From positions 124,001 through 188,000 of the forward strand of contig CAVYLN010000002.1 in the NCBI GenBank assembly GCA_963769435.1: 64,000 bases of DNA, given 5' to 3'. Below the pieces are notes generated by a model. It did not search any database. It was given only the letters and a program-made list of their open reading frames with translations, and had not been told where the DNA came from. Of this stretch, positions 31,578 through 40,779 are shown in pieces. The stretch's first letter is position 1, and every line of letters starts with the position of its first letter. The DNA comes from JADKAV01 sp963769435. GTDB taxonomy: Bacteria; Actinomycetota; Actinomycetes; S36-B12; UBA10799. The translations under genes were made by a program, and so were the position numbers.

Positions 31578-34500
31578 TCCCGGCGATCGCTGACAGAATC
31601 CCCGCCAACGCCACCGCGGTGAAGGCGACCACTGGCAGCGGCGCACGGCGGACGGCCAGCAACGCGAGGCCGAAGGCCACCAGTCCCCACGGGCCGAAGA
31701 CCAGGAGCACGCCGCCGCCGATGAGGCCGGCCGTCGTACGAGCCATCGCTCTGGAGCGCACCGGCGGCCGCACCCGCAACGCGGGCGGACGCACTGCCAC
31801 GAATACGACCGCCAGCGCGGCGAGCAGCCCGACCAGCAGGCCCCAGCGGTAGACCCCGTCCGGCGCGAAGTCCATCTGGACCGTCCCGCCGACGCCGGCG
31901 GGAACGACGAATCCCTGCTTCCAACCGTCGACCCGTACCGCTTCGAGGAGCTCACCTTCAACAGTGGCCCGCCACCCGGGATTGAAGTTCTCCGCCAACT
32001 CCAGGATCTGTGCATCCTGGTGCGGATCCACGGTCACGGTCCTGCGGGTCCGCTCCCATGCCTCGATCTCCACCGACTCAACCCGGCCGCTCGGCCCGAA
32101 CACGTTCTCCGGGGCGAAGATCCCGGCCACCGGGCGGAAACCCTCGCTGCTGGCCAGCGCCACGGAATGTGGTCCCGCGGGAACGGTCACCGGACTCCCG
32201 CACACACTCGCCGGCACGACATCGCCGTCCATGAACTGCTCGACCCGAGCGCTCACCGCGCTGCGGGCCACCACCTCACCGTCCACCAGCACGTCGGGGC
32301 CGCTACCGCACGGCATCTCCACGACGGCATCGGACGGCAGCGGCTGCCGCAGATCGTCAGCGCCGATGAGCCCGACCTCGGAGACCCCGAGCGGGAGGCT
32401 GAGTTCCCCGAGTGCGGAGCGTGAACGCACCTGATTGCGCGGTCAGGAACCGAACAGTGATGCGGTCGGTCGTGACGGGGTCGAACCGGTACAGACCGCG
32501 CTCGTCGGTGAAGCCCTGGTACGTCTTGTCGCCCGCCTGTACCTGCAACTCGAGCGGCGACGAGGCGTTGGCGCCCTGTCGATTGACCAGCCGGATACCG
32601 CGCAGTGTGCGAGATTCCGGCAGCGAGATCGTCAGGGCGGGAGCCGGGTCGTCGGGTGCCGCCTGCCAGGTTGTGCCCAGCCTGCGATCCAATGCCGCGA
32701 CCGCGGACCCGGCGGCCGCAGTGGTTCTGGTCGACGTCGCCACGATCCGGGCGCCCGCCACGTCCAGCAGGCGCTCCGAGAGGTCCGCCGCGTCCCGGGG
32801 AGCCACCAGCATGCGAGGGGTGCTCGTCAGCGGACTCGCCAGATCCACGTCCCGGAACAGTCCGACCCGGTCCTGGGAGAAGCGGCCGAGGCCGTCCGAA
32901 CAGATCAGCACATCGTCACGTGGGGCGCACTCGCCGGCGTCCCCGGGCCGGGCGGTCAGCAGAAGTGCGTCCCCGGAGACCCCGTCGGGCAGTTGAAGGG
33001 TGCTGACGGCCTCGCCGGGCAGGCGGATCTCACGGATCCCGAGCAGCGGCGGCCGGAACGACGTCGGCGAGGCCCACCCGCACGAAATCGGTCTCACCGG
33101 CTGCCACCGGCAGGGTCTGCCAGCCCGAGAAGTCCCTGGCATCAACTTCTGTCGTGCCGTTCGCGGTCGTGATGACCAGCGGGATCGTGGTCGGCGTCTT
33201 GGTGCCACGGTTCAGCAGCGCGACATCGACGGTCTCGCCGAGTTCGATCGGCGAGTCGTACCGGACCTCCCAGAACGACTTCTCCTCGTTGAGGGCACCT
33301 GGACGCCAGTACGTGTCGAGCGCTCCGTCCATGGCGGCTGCGGGTGTCGCGCCGCGAGGTTGTCGCCACGTGGCGTCCACGTCGGAGGCCGAACTGCTGG
33401 CATCGAACTGCAGACCCGGCGTCGCGACCGTGGCGCCAGCGTCACCGAAGACCCGATAGTCGTGGACCGGACGCGACTGCTGGTAGTGCTGATCACTGGT
33501 CATGGTGGGTGACTCGTTGCCCCGCATGTACCCGAAAGTGATCTCGCGCCGCCTGTCGGTGTCGGTGAGCATCCCGCTCGCGGCCGTCAGTCCGGTCGCC
33601 TCCGGGTCGCCGGCCAGGATGACGGGACGGTTTCCCAGTGCCCCCAGGTCCGACAGGGCCAGCAGCGACTCGGGGCTGCCCTGCACCTCGATCGCGGCAT
33701 CCGGCCGGCCGTGACACCACCCGCGGGTCCGTCGGTCCGTTGCTCGCCGTGACCTCGTAGATCTCGACGGCCGGATAGCTGACACGCAGGCCCTCGTCGG
33801 CTAGCACCTCGCTGCCTGAAGGGCCGGTCCACGATCGGACCGAACCAGGCGACCCGGTTGATCCCCGGACTGCGATCGAGTGCCTGATGCACCCGGATCG
33901 GCAACGGCGCCTGGGCGCTGGCGGCCAGGTCATTGCGGACGACGAGGTACCGCACCCCCATCCGGTCCAGATAGGCGGCCAGTCCAGGGCTGGCCTGGCC
34001 GGACTCCAGACGTGCCTCCACGACGTCGAGCATGCGGATGTTGCCGGCGCTGGACAGCGGCACCGCGTCACGGACACCCCACGGGTAGCCCCCGAAGGCC
34101 TGCAGCGGTTCGTCCTGGGTCCTGCCCCATACGTAGTCGCCGAATGAGGCGCCGGGAACGATGAGCGCCCTGCCCGGCTCGGCCTGCGTGTTCAGCCACT
34201 CGGACGTCTCGCGCCAATGGTCCGCGACCGCGACGTACGAACGACCGCGGGCCAGTTGACCACTGATCGCCGGCCACCAGGAGACCACCAGCGCGACGCC
34301 GATCAGACCGACCACCCACACCCGCCAGCGCGGGCGCCTGCCCGTCGGCCAGGCGGACGCCAACAGGTGGCACAGCGCGATGGTCAGCGGGATCCGGAGC
34401 ACGAGGTCGAACTTGTGCACGTTGCGAAGCGGCGCGCCCGCCCCGTCCAGGAAGGTCTGGATCTGCTCGCTGCCCAGCCCGGTGAAGACACCGGTGTGTC

Positions 34501-35533
34501 CAGCGGTGACCAGGAACAGACCGGCCACAACCCCGCCGACCAGGAAGGCCCGGTGTGGCAGGGACCGCATCGCCAGCCCCGCCATACCCGCGGCGGCGAC
34601 CAGCGCGGTGGCCAGGATGAACGGGGGCTCCGTGGCCAGCATCCAGCCGGTCCGCCACATGGATGCGTTGCCGAGGTAGGCCAACCAGTGGTCGGCCCCC
34701 CTGAGCACGGTGGTCGGATCCGTGATGGAGGTCGTGAACTCGGAGGACTCGATCCAGTCGAGGAACGGCGGTGAGTATCTGCCCAGCACCACCAGCGGGA
34801 TCAGCCACCAGAGGATGGCCATCACCGTGAGCCCGCTCCACCAGGCCAGCAGTTGCCGGCGTCTCGGACCGGGTTCGAGCGTCAGCAGCCACCAGAGCGC
34901 CAAAGGAAGCACCGCACCGGCAGCCACCGCGTTGACGCCGCCCGCGAGCATGACGGCCAGCGCCGACAGCGCTGCTGCGCGGGCGACGTTGCCACGCGCC
35001 GCGCCCCGTACCAGTGGCACCAGGACCCAGGGCGCCAATGCCATCGGCCACACCTCGACCGAGATCGCAGCGATCGCCGACTGCGGGCGAACTGCCAGGG
35101 TGTAGGCCAGTGCCGCCACGATCTGGGGCCACCCGTTGCCGACCTTCAATGCCCGCAGCAACGCGTACATGCCTAGGAAGGCGACCACCAGAACCACCGA
35201 CCACCACAGCCGCTGGACCACCCACGCAGGCAGTCCAAGACTGTGCCCCACACCGAAGAACGGCCCCATCGGGAACAGGTAGCCGTACGCCTGGTTCTGC
35301 AGCTGGCCGAAGAAGCCCTGAGGATCCCACAGGTTCAGCGAGCGCCCTAGGAAACCCCAGGGATCCACCGTCAGGTCGAGTTTGGTGTCGGCCGCCACCC
35401 GTCCGGGATCCTGGAGGAAAGCCAGGGTCACCAGGGCGACACAAACCGCCACGACCCTCGCCCGCCAAGCCGGCGGCGCCGGACGCGCGGGCACGTCCCG
35501 GGCGGCGCGGATCGGGTCATCGAGTACGGTCAT
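31429..35533 (-). CDS. aftD: AftD-like alpha-(1,3)-arabinofuranosyltransferase, DUF3367 (four frameshifts)
   Basis: Giant GT-C membrane glycosyltransferase, 1,366 residues after correction (mycobacterial AftD is about 1,400). The N-terminal half is membrane-embedded with TKLDLTVDPWGFLGRSLNLW and QAYGYLFPMGPFFG, the AftD hallmark loop. The C-terminal half is external and probably includes discoidin-like carbohydrate-binding modules (WRQPRGATPAAAMDGALDTYW; ALDRRLGTTWQAAPDDPAP), followed by a final membrane bundle. Extra bases near 33819, 33716, 33060 and 32420 spread it over five frames. In mycobacteria AftD branches arabinan; the substrate here is inferred. Its ATG overlaps the methyltransferase stop (ATGA). 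Confidence 0.9.
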
Positions 35534-36297
35534 CGCTTCCTCAGTATGAGGGCCACGTTCCAGGTGACCACCTCCCGCAGCACGGGGACGGATCGCAGCC
35601 AGAACACGCTCGACGGCAGGTACCGGGGAATGATATCGACGACCTCGACGTCGGTCCGCGACCGCGCCCAGCGCATCCCCTGCGCCATGGACACCGGGAA
35701 CAGCGACTCCCCGTAGACGTTCTTGGGGTCGTGACCCGTACGGCGACGATACCGGCGCGCGGCGTACTCGCCGTTCACGTAGTGCCAGGGTGCGGTCTCG
35801 TGGCCGCCCCATGGTCCGTACCACAGCGTGTAGGAGTAGAAGACCAGTCCGCCGGCACGACAAACGCGCAACATCTCGTCGCCCATCCGCCAGGGCCGCG
35901 GCACGTGCTCACCGACGTTACTGGAGTACACGACGTCGAAGGCGCCCGTTCGGAAGGGAAGCGACTGACCGTCGCCGATGACCGTGCCCGGCAGTGGGAC
36001 CCTGCCGTGAAGGGCGAGTTCACCGGCGTCCGCGTCCAGTGGCGTGTAGTGGGCTCCCGCTCGCGGCGAACGCGTCGGCCCAGTACCCGGGCCCACCCCC
36101 GACGTCCAGGACGTGCGCGCCCTCGAGATCCGCAGACACTGCAACTGTTCCACCGAGTCTGCGGCCATAGCGCCGTAGAACCGGTCCGGGTCGGTCTGCT
36201 CCACGCGGAAGTCCCGGAACAGCGAGACGGCACGCGACCAGGTCGCCATCGAACGCAGTCGGTCGCGGGCCTCGGTCGCAGGGTAGACGGTGGTCAC
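35530..36297 (-). CDS. Class I SAM-dependent methyltransferase (two compensating frame changes)
   Basis: 255 residues. The SAM-binding motif I, HVLDVGGGPGYWADAFAA, is in a different frame from the rest: a base is missing near 36128 and an extra base lies near 36065, so the ends are in phase and only about 22 residues are misread. Other blocks are LDADAGEL, IGDGQSLPFRTGAFDVVYSSNVGEHV and MLRVCRAGGLVFYSY, the post-SAM motifs of Methyltransf_11. It is in an operon with AftD, so a role in methylating a glycan or lipid intermediate is plausible. The GTG start has TAGGTT 6 nt upstream. Confidence 0.85.
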   Translation of the reverse strand: MTTVYPATEARDRLRSMATWSRAVSLFRDFRVEQTDPDRFYGAMAADSVEQLQCLRISRARTSWTSGVGPGTGPTRSPRAGAHYTPLDADAGELALHGRVPLPGTVIGDGQSLPFRTGAFDVVYSSNVGEHVPRPWRMGDEMLRVCRAGGLVFYSYTLWYGPWGGHETAPWHYVNGEYAARRYRRRTGHDPKNVYGESLFPVSMAQGMRWARSRTDVEVVDIIPRYLPSSVFWLRSVPVLREVVTWNVALILRKR

Positions 36298-36303
36298 CGT
36301 TAG

Positions 36304-36309
36304 AACCTA
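36304..36309 (-). promoter_or_regulatory. -10 box of the methyltransferase-aftD operon, leaderless start
   Basis: Minus-strand TAGGTT, 6 nt, then GTG at 36297. It is divergent from the GT4 gene, which has a TACCGT box at 36343-36348 and a normal AGGAGG. Confidence 0.5.
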
Positions 36310-36342
36310 AGCCACGGACCACAGCGGGCGGGCCGTTCGGGG

Positions 36343-36348
36343 TACCGT
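36343..36348 (+). promoter_or_regulatory. Possible -10 box of the GT4 gene
   Basis: TACCGT lies 27 nt before the GTG start, leaving room for the AGGAGG at 36362-36367 in a short leader. There is no clear -35. Confidence 0.35.
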
Positions 36349-36375
36349 GTCACGCACGGACAGGAGGCCCTTGAC

Positions 36376-37573
36376 GTGCTGCGTGTGCTCTTTCTCAACT
36401 GGCGCGATACCCGACACCCGGAAGGGGGCGGGTCGGAGGTCTATGTCGAGAACGTGGCACGCTCACTGGCAGCTGCGGGGCACGACGTCACGATCTTCTG
36501 CGCGTCGTACGCCGATGCCGAGGACCGGGAGACGGTCGACGGAGTGCGGTTCGTGCGCGGTGGCACCAAACTGAGCGTGTACGCCGAAGCGGTACGCCGC
36601 CTGCGCCGGGGCGAGTTCGGCGATCTCGACGTCATCATCGACGTGCAGAACGGCATCCCTTTCATGTCTCGCGCCGTGGCCGGCCACACGCCCGTCGTGG
36701 TCCTCGTGCACCACGTGCACCGGGAGCAGTGGCCGGTGGTCTATGACCGCTTCCGCTCGCGCGTCGGTTGGTGGATCGAGTCGGTTTTCGCGCCCTGGCT
36801 GTACCGCGATTGCGACTACGTCGCGGTGTCACGCAGGACCCGGGACGAACTCACCGAACTCGGCGTCGACCCCCACCGCATCCACGTGATCCACAACGGC
36901 ATCGAGCAGGCTCCCGGCCTCGACACCGGGCGCTCGCCACACCCGCACATCGCTGTGGTCGGTCGACTGGTGCCGCACAAGCGGGTCGAACACGTCCTGC
37001 GGTCCGCAGCGATCCTGCGAGGACGACACCCGGATCTGCGCATCTCGGTGGTGGGCGACGGGTGGTGGTCCGACCGCTTGCGATCGGTGGCGGACACTCT
37101 GGGTGTCAGCGACATGGTCGATTTCCTGGGGTTCGTGGATGAGAAGACCAAACACCGTGTCTACGCCTCCGCGTGGGTGTTGGCACTGCCCTCGCTGAAG
37201 GAGGGCTGGGGCATCGTCGTGATGGAGGCCGCGACCCACGCGGTGCCGTCGGTGGCCTACGCGGACGCCGGGCGGTGTCATCGAGTCCATCTGCCGACCA
37301 GGACACTGGACTGCTGGTGCACGGTGGCGTCCGCGAATACGCGATAGCACTCGACGTCCCTGCTCTCCGATCCGCAGACGAGGCAGCGCATGGGGCAGCG
37401 CGGCCAAGAAGCGGGCAGAGGAGTTCACCTGGGCCTCAACGACCGAGGCTTTCGCAGACGTGCTCTCCGAGGTCGCCAACGACAGGCGGCGCGTCAGAGT
37501 CGTCCCCGCGCCCTCAGGGCATATCGAACATCACGGCGCCGATGAGCGCCGGAGGGATCAGCTCTGGCCGTAG
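36376..37573 (+). CDS. GT4-family glycosyltransferase (four one-base insertions)
   Basis: GT-B fold retaining glycosyltransferase, 397 residues after correction. The N-terminal VLFLNWRDTRHPEGGGSEVY binds the acceptor, and VSRRTRDELTELGV and VIHNGIEQ follow. The nucleotide-sugar domain has VVGRLVPHKRVEHVL and the donor-binding LPSLKEGWGIVVMEAA. Extra bases near 37270, 37294, 37359 and 37393, all in short G or C runs, break the last 100 residues; removing them gives GVIES, TGLLVHGG and a stop at 37571-37573. AGGAGG eight bases upstream supports the GTG start. Likely a cytoplasmic step of surface glycan or glycolipid assembly. Confidence 0.9.
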
Positions 37574-37698
37574 ACGATGAACGGCTTGTCCACCGGGGCC
37601 GGAGTCGCTGTCTGTGAACTCACGATGCCGAATGCGGCACCAACCGCAAGAACCGCACCGACGACTGCGGCGATGATTGCGCCTGCGGGACCACCCAT
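37558..37698 (-). CDS. DUF2613-like small membrane protein, 46 residues
   Basis: Short gene: MGGPAGAIIAAVVGAVLAV, then GAAFGIVSSQ, a Thr/Pro stretch and a polar C-terminus ending VYGQS. It has one N-terminal hydrophobic helix that is an anchor or signal. A perfect AGGAGG lies 6 nt before the ATG, and a TAAGGT box is further upstream, so it is a genuine gene. Size, helix and position resemble DUF2613 small secreted proteins, which in mycobacteria lie beside aftD. It follows the GT-C gene on the same strand and overlaps the end of the convergent GT4 gene by 16 nt. Function unknown. Confidence 0.78.
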   Translation of the reverse strand: MGGPAGAIIAAVVGAVLAVGAAFGIVSSQTATPAPVDKPFIVYGQS

Positions 37699-37722
37699 CG
37701 AAAGCCTCCTGTATTGGTTCGA

Positions 37723-37728
37723 ACCTTA
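37723..37728 (-). promoter_or_regulatory. -10 box of the DUF2613-like gene
   Basis: Minus-strand TAAGGT inside GTCCGTAAGGT, the same 11-mer that precedes livK. It lies about 24 nt before the ATG, compatible with a short leader carrying the AGGAGG. Confidence 0.4.
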
Positions 37729-37777
37729 CGGACGGTAACACGAGTGTCCTTATCGTCGCACGTCTTCCACGACACGA

Positions 37778-39505
37778 TCAGGTCACGTCGGTGGGAGACG
37801 CCGGCGCCTTCGGGCCATCCGGGTCCCGCCGACGTGCGGTGATTACGGCCAGGACGCCGATCAGTATCGCAACCGCCACGTCCACGGCGACCACTACCGC
37901 GTCCCGGCTACGCAGCGCCGTCAGCGGCGACTCCACTTCCAGCAGCGCCAGACTCCCGGATTCCCACACCTGGCGGGTGCCTGTGAGGTCCGGCTGCCTG
38001 CCCGGTACCGGCTGATCCGACTGGACGATCACCCAGCGCACACCGAGATCGCCCAGGACCGGCCCCAGGGCCGCTCCGTCTCGGATGGCCGCCGAGATGG
38101 CGGCGGCGCGGGGGTCGTCTCCGCCGACCTCGGCCAGTTCTCCATCGAGGGACACTGGAAGTGAGTCGTTCCACACCACCGTGCGGGTCAGGAAGCGCGG
38201 GAGCGGGTCCAGCACGACGTCCTGGTGGTTCCAGTCGTAGCGCCTGAAGGCAGCCCACGGCAGGCTCGCCACGTCACCGGGACGCGGGTCCTCAGCGAGT
38301 CGGGTGCGTACCTGGTCCCAGACATCCGGATAGTCAGCGGTCTTCAGCCGGCCCAGGCCACCCCAGGCCAGGTCGGGCAGGACGGCCAGTGGCGCAAGCG
38401 CCAGCGAGGCGGCGAGAAACAGGGCCAGAGGCCGTTCAGCCCGCCGACTGAGCAGCTGCAGGCCGCGGGGGGCGCACACCGAGAGTAGGAGAACCCAGAA
38501 GATGGTCCACTTCTGTCCATCTCTGAGGAGCCCGCCGCCGGGCACCGAGGACACGACCTGCTGAGCCCATGTCGTCTCCCCCGGCGACTCCGGACAACCA
38601 CGCCCATACGAGCCCGGCCAGACCCCAGCGTGGTCAACCAGATCGCCTCCGGGCGGCGTTCGGACAACCATGTCCTCCATCCGAGCACGGCCAGACCGAA
38701 CACGGCCAACACGCCGAGGGTCGCGAACCAAGTGGTCCGTGAACCCAGCGTCGCCTCGGAGTTCCAGACCCCGCCTCCGCCGAGGACACTCATCAAGACC
38801 CCGCCCGGCCCATCGGCGCGAGCACCGAAGACGACCAGCCCCAGTGGATCCGAGACGTCCGAGACGTCACTGCGCAGCGCTGGCAGCCACCAAGGCGCAT
38901 TCACAGCCACGGCGGTGGCGGCCAACGACCAGCGGCCTTTCGCCGTCACTTCGCTGCCGAACCCGATCGCGATCGGGACAGCGGCCACGGCCACCACCAG
39001 GCCGCCCGTGGGTACCAGTGCTGCGGCCGCGCACAGGAGGCCGACCGCCGCCCAGCGACCGTTGGTGCGCGCACGACGGGCCGCGATCACCGCCCACGGC
39101 AGCAGGGCGTACGCCCACAGCAGGCCCCAGTGACCCATCAAGCAGACGACTCGCGGCGAAGGCCGACCAGAGGTATAACGACGCAGCGGGCAACTGCAGT
39201 CGTGCGGAGGTGCCGGCCATGCGGCCCGCCCCCACGCCGGCGAGGACGAATGAGGCCAAGAGCACGAGTTTCTGAAGGATCTGCCCCGGCAGCGGGCCCG
39301 CCACCAACGAGACCAGCGCATCTTGGGGCACGGACCTCGGCAACCCACCCCCGATTCCGAGGTTCCACGGCAGCAGTGTCTGGCTGGGAACGAAGACCAT
39401 GTCCAGATGCAATACGTAGCCCGGCGCCAGCACCGGAGCGAGCACGATCAGAGCGAGCACGCCACTCCACGCTGTCAGCGCGTGTCGTTTCCATGCCGGG
39501 TGCAC
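37778..39505 (-). CDS. Multi-pass GT-C-like membrane protein (three frameshifts)
   Basis: About 574 residues from the GTG at 39505 (VHPAWKRHAL). The first helix is followed by LHLDMVFVPSQTLLPWNLG, and repeated hydrophobic segments fill the first 400 residues. A C-terminal external domain (KTADYPDVWDQVRTRLAED onward) and a final helix end the protein. The layout parallels the first half of AftD and other actinomycete envelope GT-C proteins, but I cannot name the family. Extra bases near 39150, 38605 and 38560 put it in four frames; the middle piece GLAGLVWAWLSGVAGG shows the third frame. Likely a polyprenyl-phosphosugar-dependent transferase. Confidence 0.7.
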
Positions 39506-39516
39506 TCGCCTAGGGT
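39488..39516 (+). promoter_or_regulatory. Promoter of the flippase gene
   Basis: TTTCCA (39488-39493), 17 nt, TAGGGT (39511-39516). GGGAGGG follows just before the ATG at 39533. It overlaps the 5' end of the divergent GT-C gene. Confidence 0.48.
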
Positions 39517-39532
39517 GGCACCGGGAGGGCAG

Positions 39533-40779
39533 ATGAGCACCGAGGACACGGCCACCGGCACGCAGAAACTGGTCGGCGGCGGGTTGATGGTCGCGGTCGC
39601 CCTGGGTATCGGCCAGTTGCTGGCGTACGCCCAGACCCTGGTGGCCGCACGCACCCTGAGCCCGGCACAGTTCGGGGCCTTCAGCGCTCTGCTGGCTCTG
39701 CTGCTGATCGGGAACACCATCGCGCTGGCGACGCAGGCTGTCACGGCACGGCACATCGTGGCCACGGACCGGGCGCATCGGGCCGACGAGACGGCCGCTG
39801 CATGGCGGGCGACGTTGCAGGCGGCAGGGCTGACGGCGGCGTTCTGGCTACTGATCTCGCCATTGATCGGGGTCGCGCTACGACTGGATTCCCCGGCCAC
39901 CTATCTGCTGCTGGCGCTGACGTTCTTCCCCCTCACGATCATGGGCGGGGCGCTCGGGATCGCGCAGGGGCAGGAACTGCACGCGAGGCTCGCGACGGTC
40001 TATCTGGCCGTCGGGGTACCGAAGGCGCTGGTGACGATCGCGCTTCTGCTCGCATTGGCAACGCTGAGCGCCGGGATGTTCGGCATGGCGGCCGGTATCT
40101 GCGATCGGTGCCCTGCTCTGCTGGCTTCTGGTCCGCGCACAGTTCCGGGGTGGAACGGCCATGGCATTCGACCATGCTGCGGGAGATTCCGGCAGCCGCC
40201 TACGCGATGCTGGCGTTGTTCGCCCTCACGAACCTGGACATCGTGCTCGGACGGGTCTTCCTCACCGACAATCAGGCAGGCGAATACGCGGTCGGCATCA
40301 TCGTCGCGAAGGTGGTGACCTGGCTGCCCCAGTTCGTTGTGGTCATGGCGTACGCCCGGATGGTGGGTGCGCGGCGAGGCAGGACCACGTTGGTGGGACT
40401 CTCTGTCGTCGCCTCGATCGGCGCCATCTGCACACTGGCGATCTGGGCTGTCCCGAATCTGGTCGTGTCCATCATCGCCGGACCGGAGTACGAGCAGATG
40501 GCGTCCCTGCTGCCTGTCTTCGCACTGATCGGCGCGTGCGGTGCGATGTTGCAGTTCGTCGTGTTCGGGCTCGTGGCCATCCGCGATCGCAGCCTCATCC
40601 CGGTGATCTGGGCGGGTTGCGTGGTACTCGTCGTGCTGGTGGCCTTCTGGCACAGCAGCGTGGGGCAGGTTGCCGCGATCATGCTGGCCGTGGTCGGCAC
40701 GGTGGCTGCGCTCGGGGTCTGGCGCTTGATCCTCAGGCGCGATGTGCCAGTGGCCGACGAGGTCTCAGTGGGCGGCTGA
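39533..40779 (+). CDS. Wzx/MATE-like polysaccharide flippase (two frameshifts)
   Basis: About 414 residues and 12 helices after correction. The N-terminal GGGLMVAVALGIGQLLAYAQ, then RTLSPAQFGAFSALLAL, is typical of the polysaccharide biosynthesis (MVF) superfamily, which flips lipid-linked oligosaccharides. LREIPAAAYAMLALFALTN and DIVLGRVFLTDNQAGEYAVG, then GPEYEQMASLLPVF, follow in a later frame. Extra bases near 40098 and 40165 account for the breaks. A GGAGG-type site immediately precedes the ATG. Its place between envelope glycosyltransferases and polA suggests export of the glycan made by this region. The stop overlaps the polA stop region tail-to-tail by 15 nt. Confidence 0.85.

Noticed and set aside
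27475..40779. Programmed +1 frameshifting as an explanation for the many split genes
   Set aside because: Breaks occur in unrelated genes, without common slippery motif or stop context, up to four per gene, and include essential rpsA; consensus error is simpler.
19715..40779. Horizontal island or mobile element carrying the envelope genes
   Set aside because: No transposase, integrase, direct repeats, tRNA-att site or change in base composition was seen; operons are interwoven with core genes (coaE, rpsA, polA).
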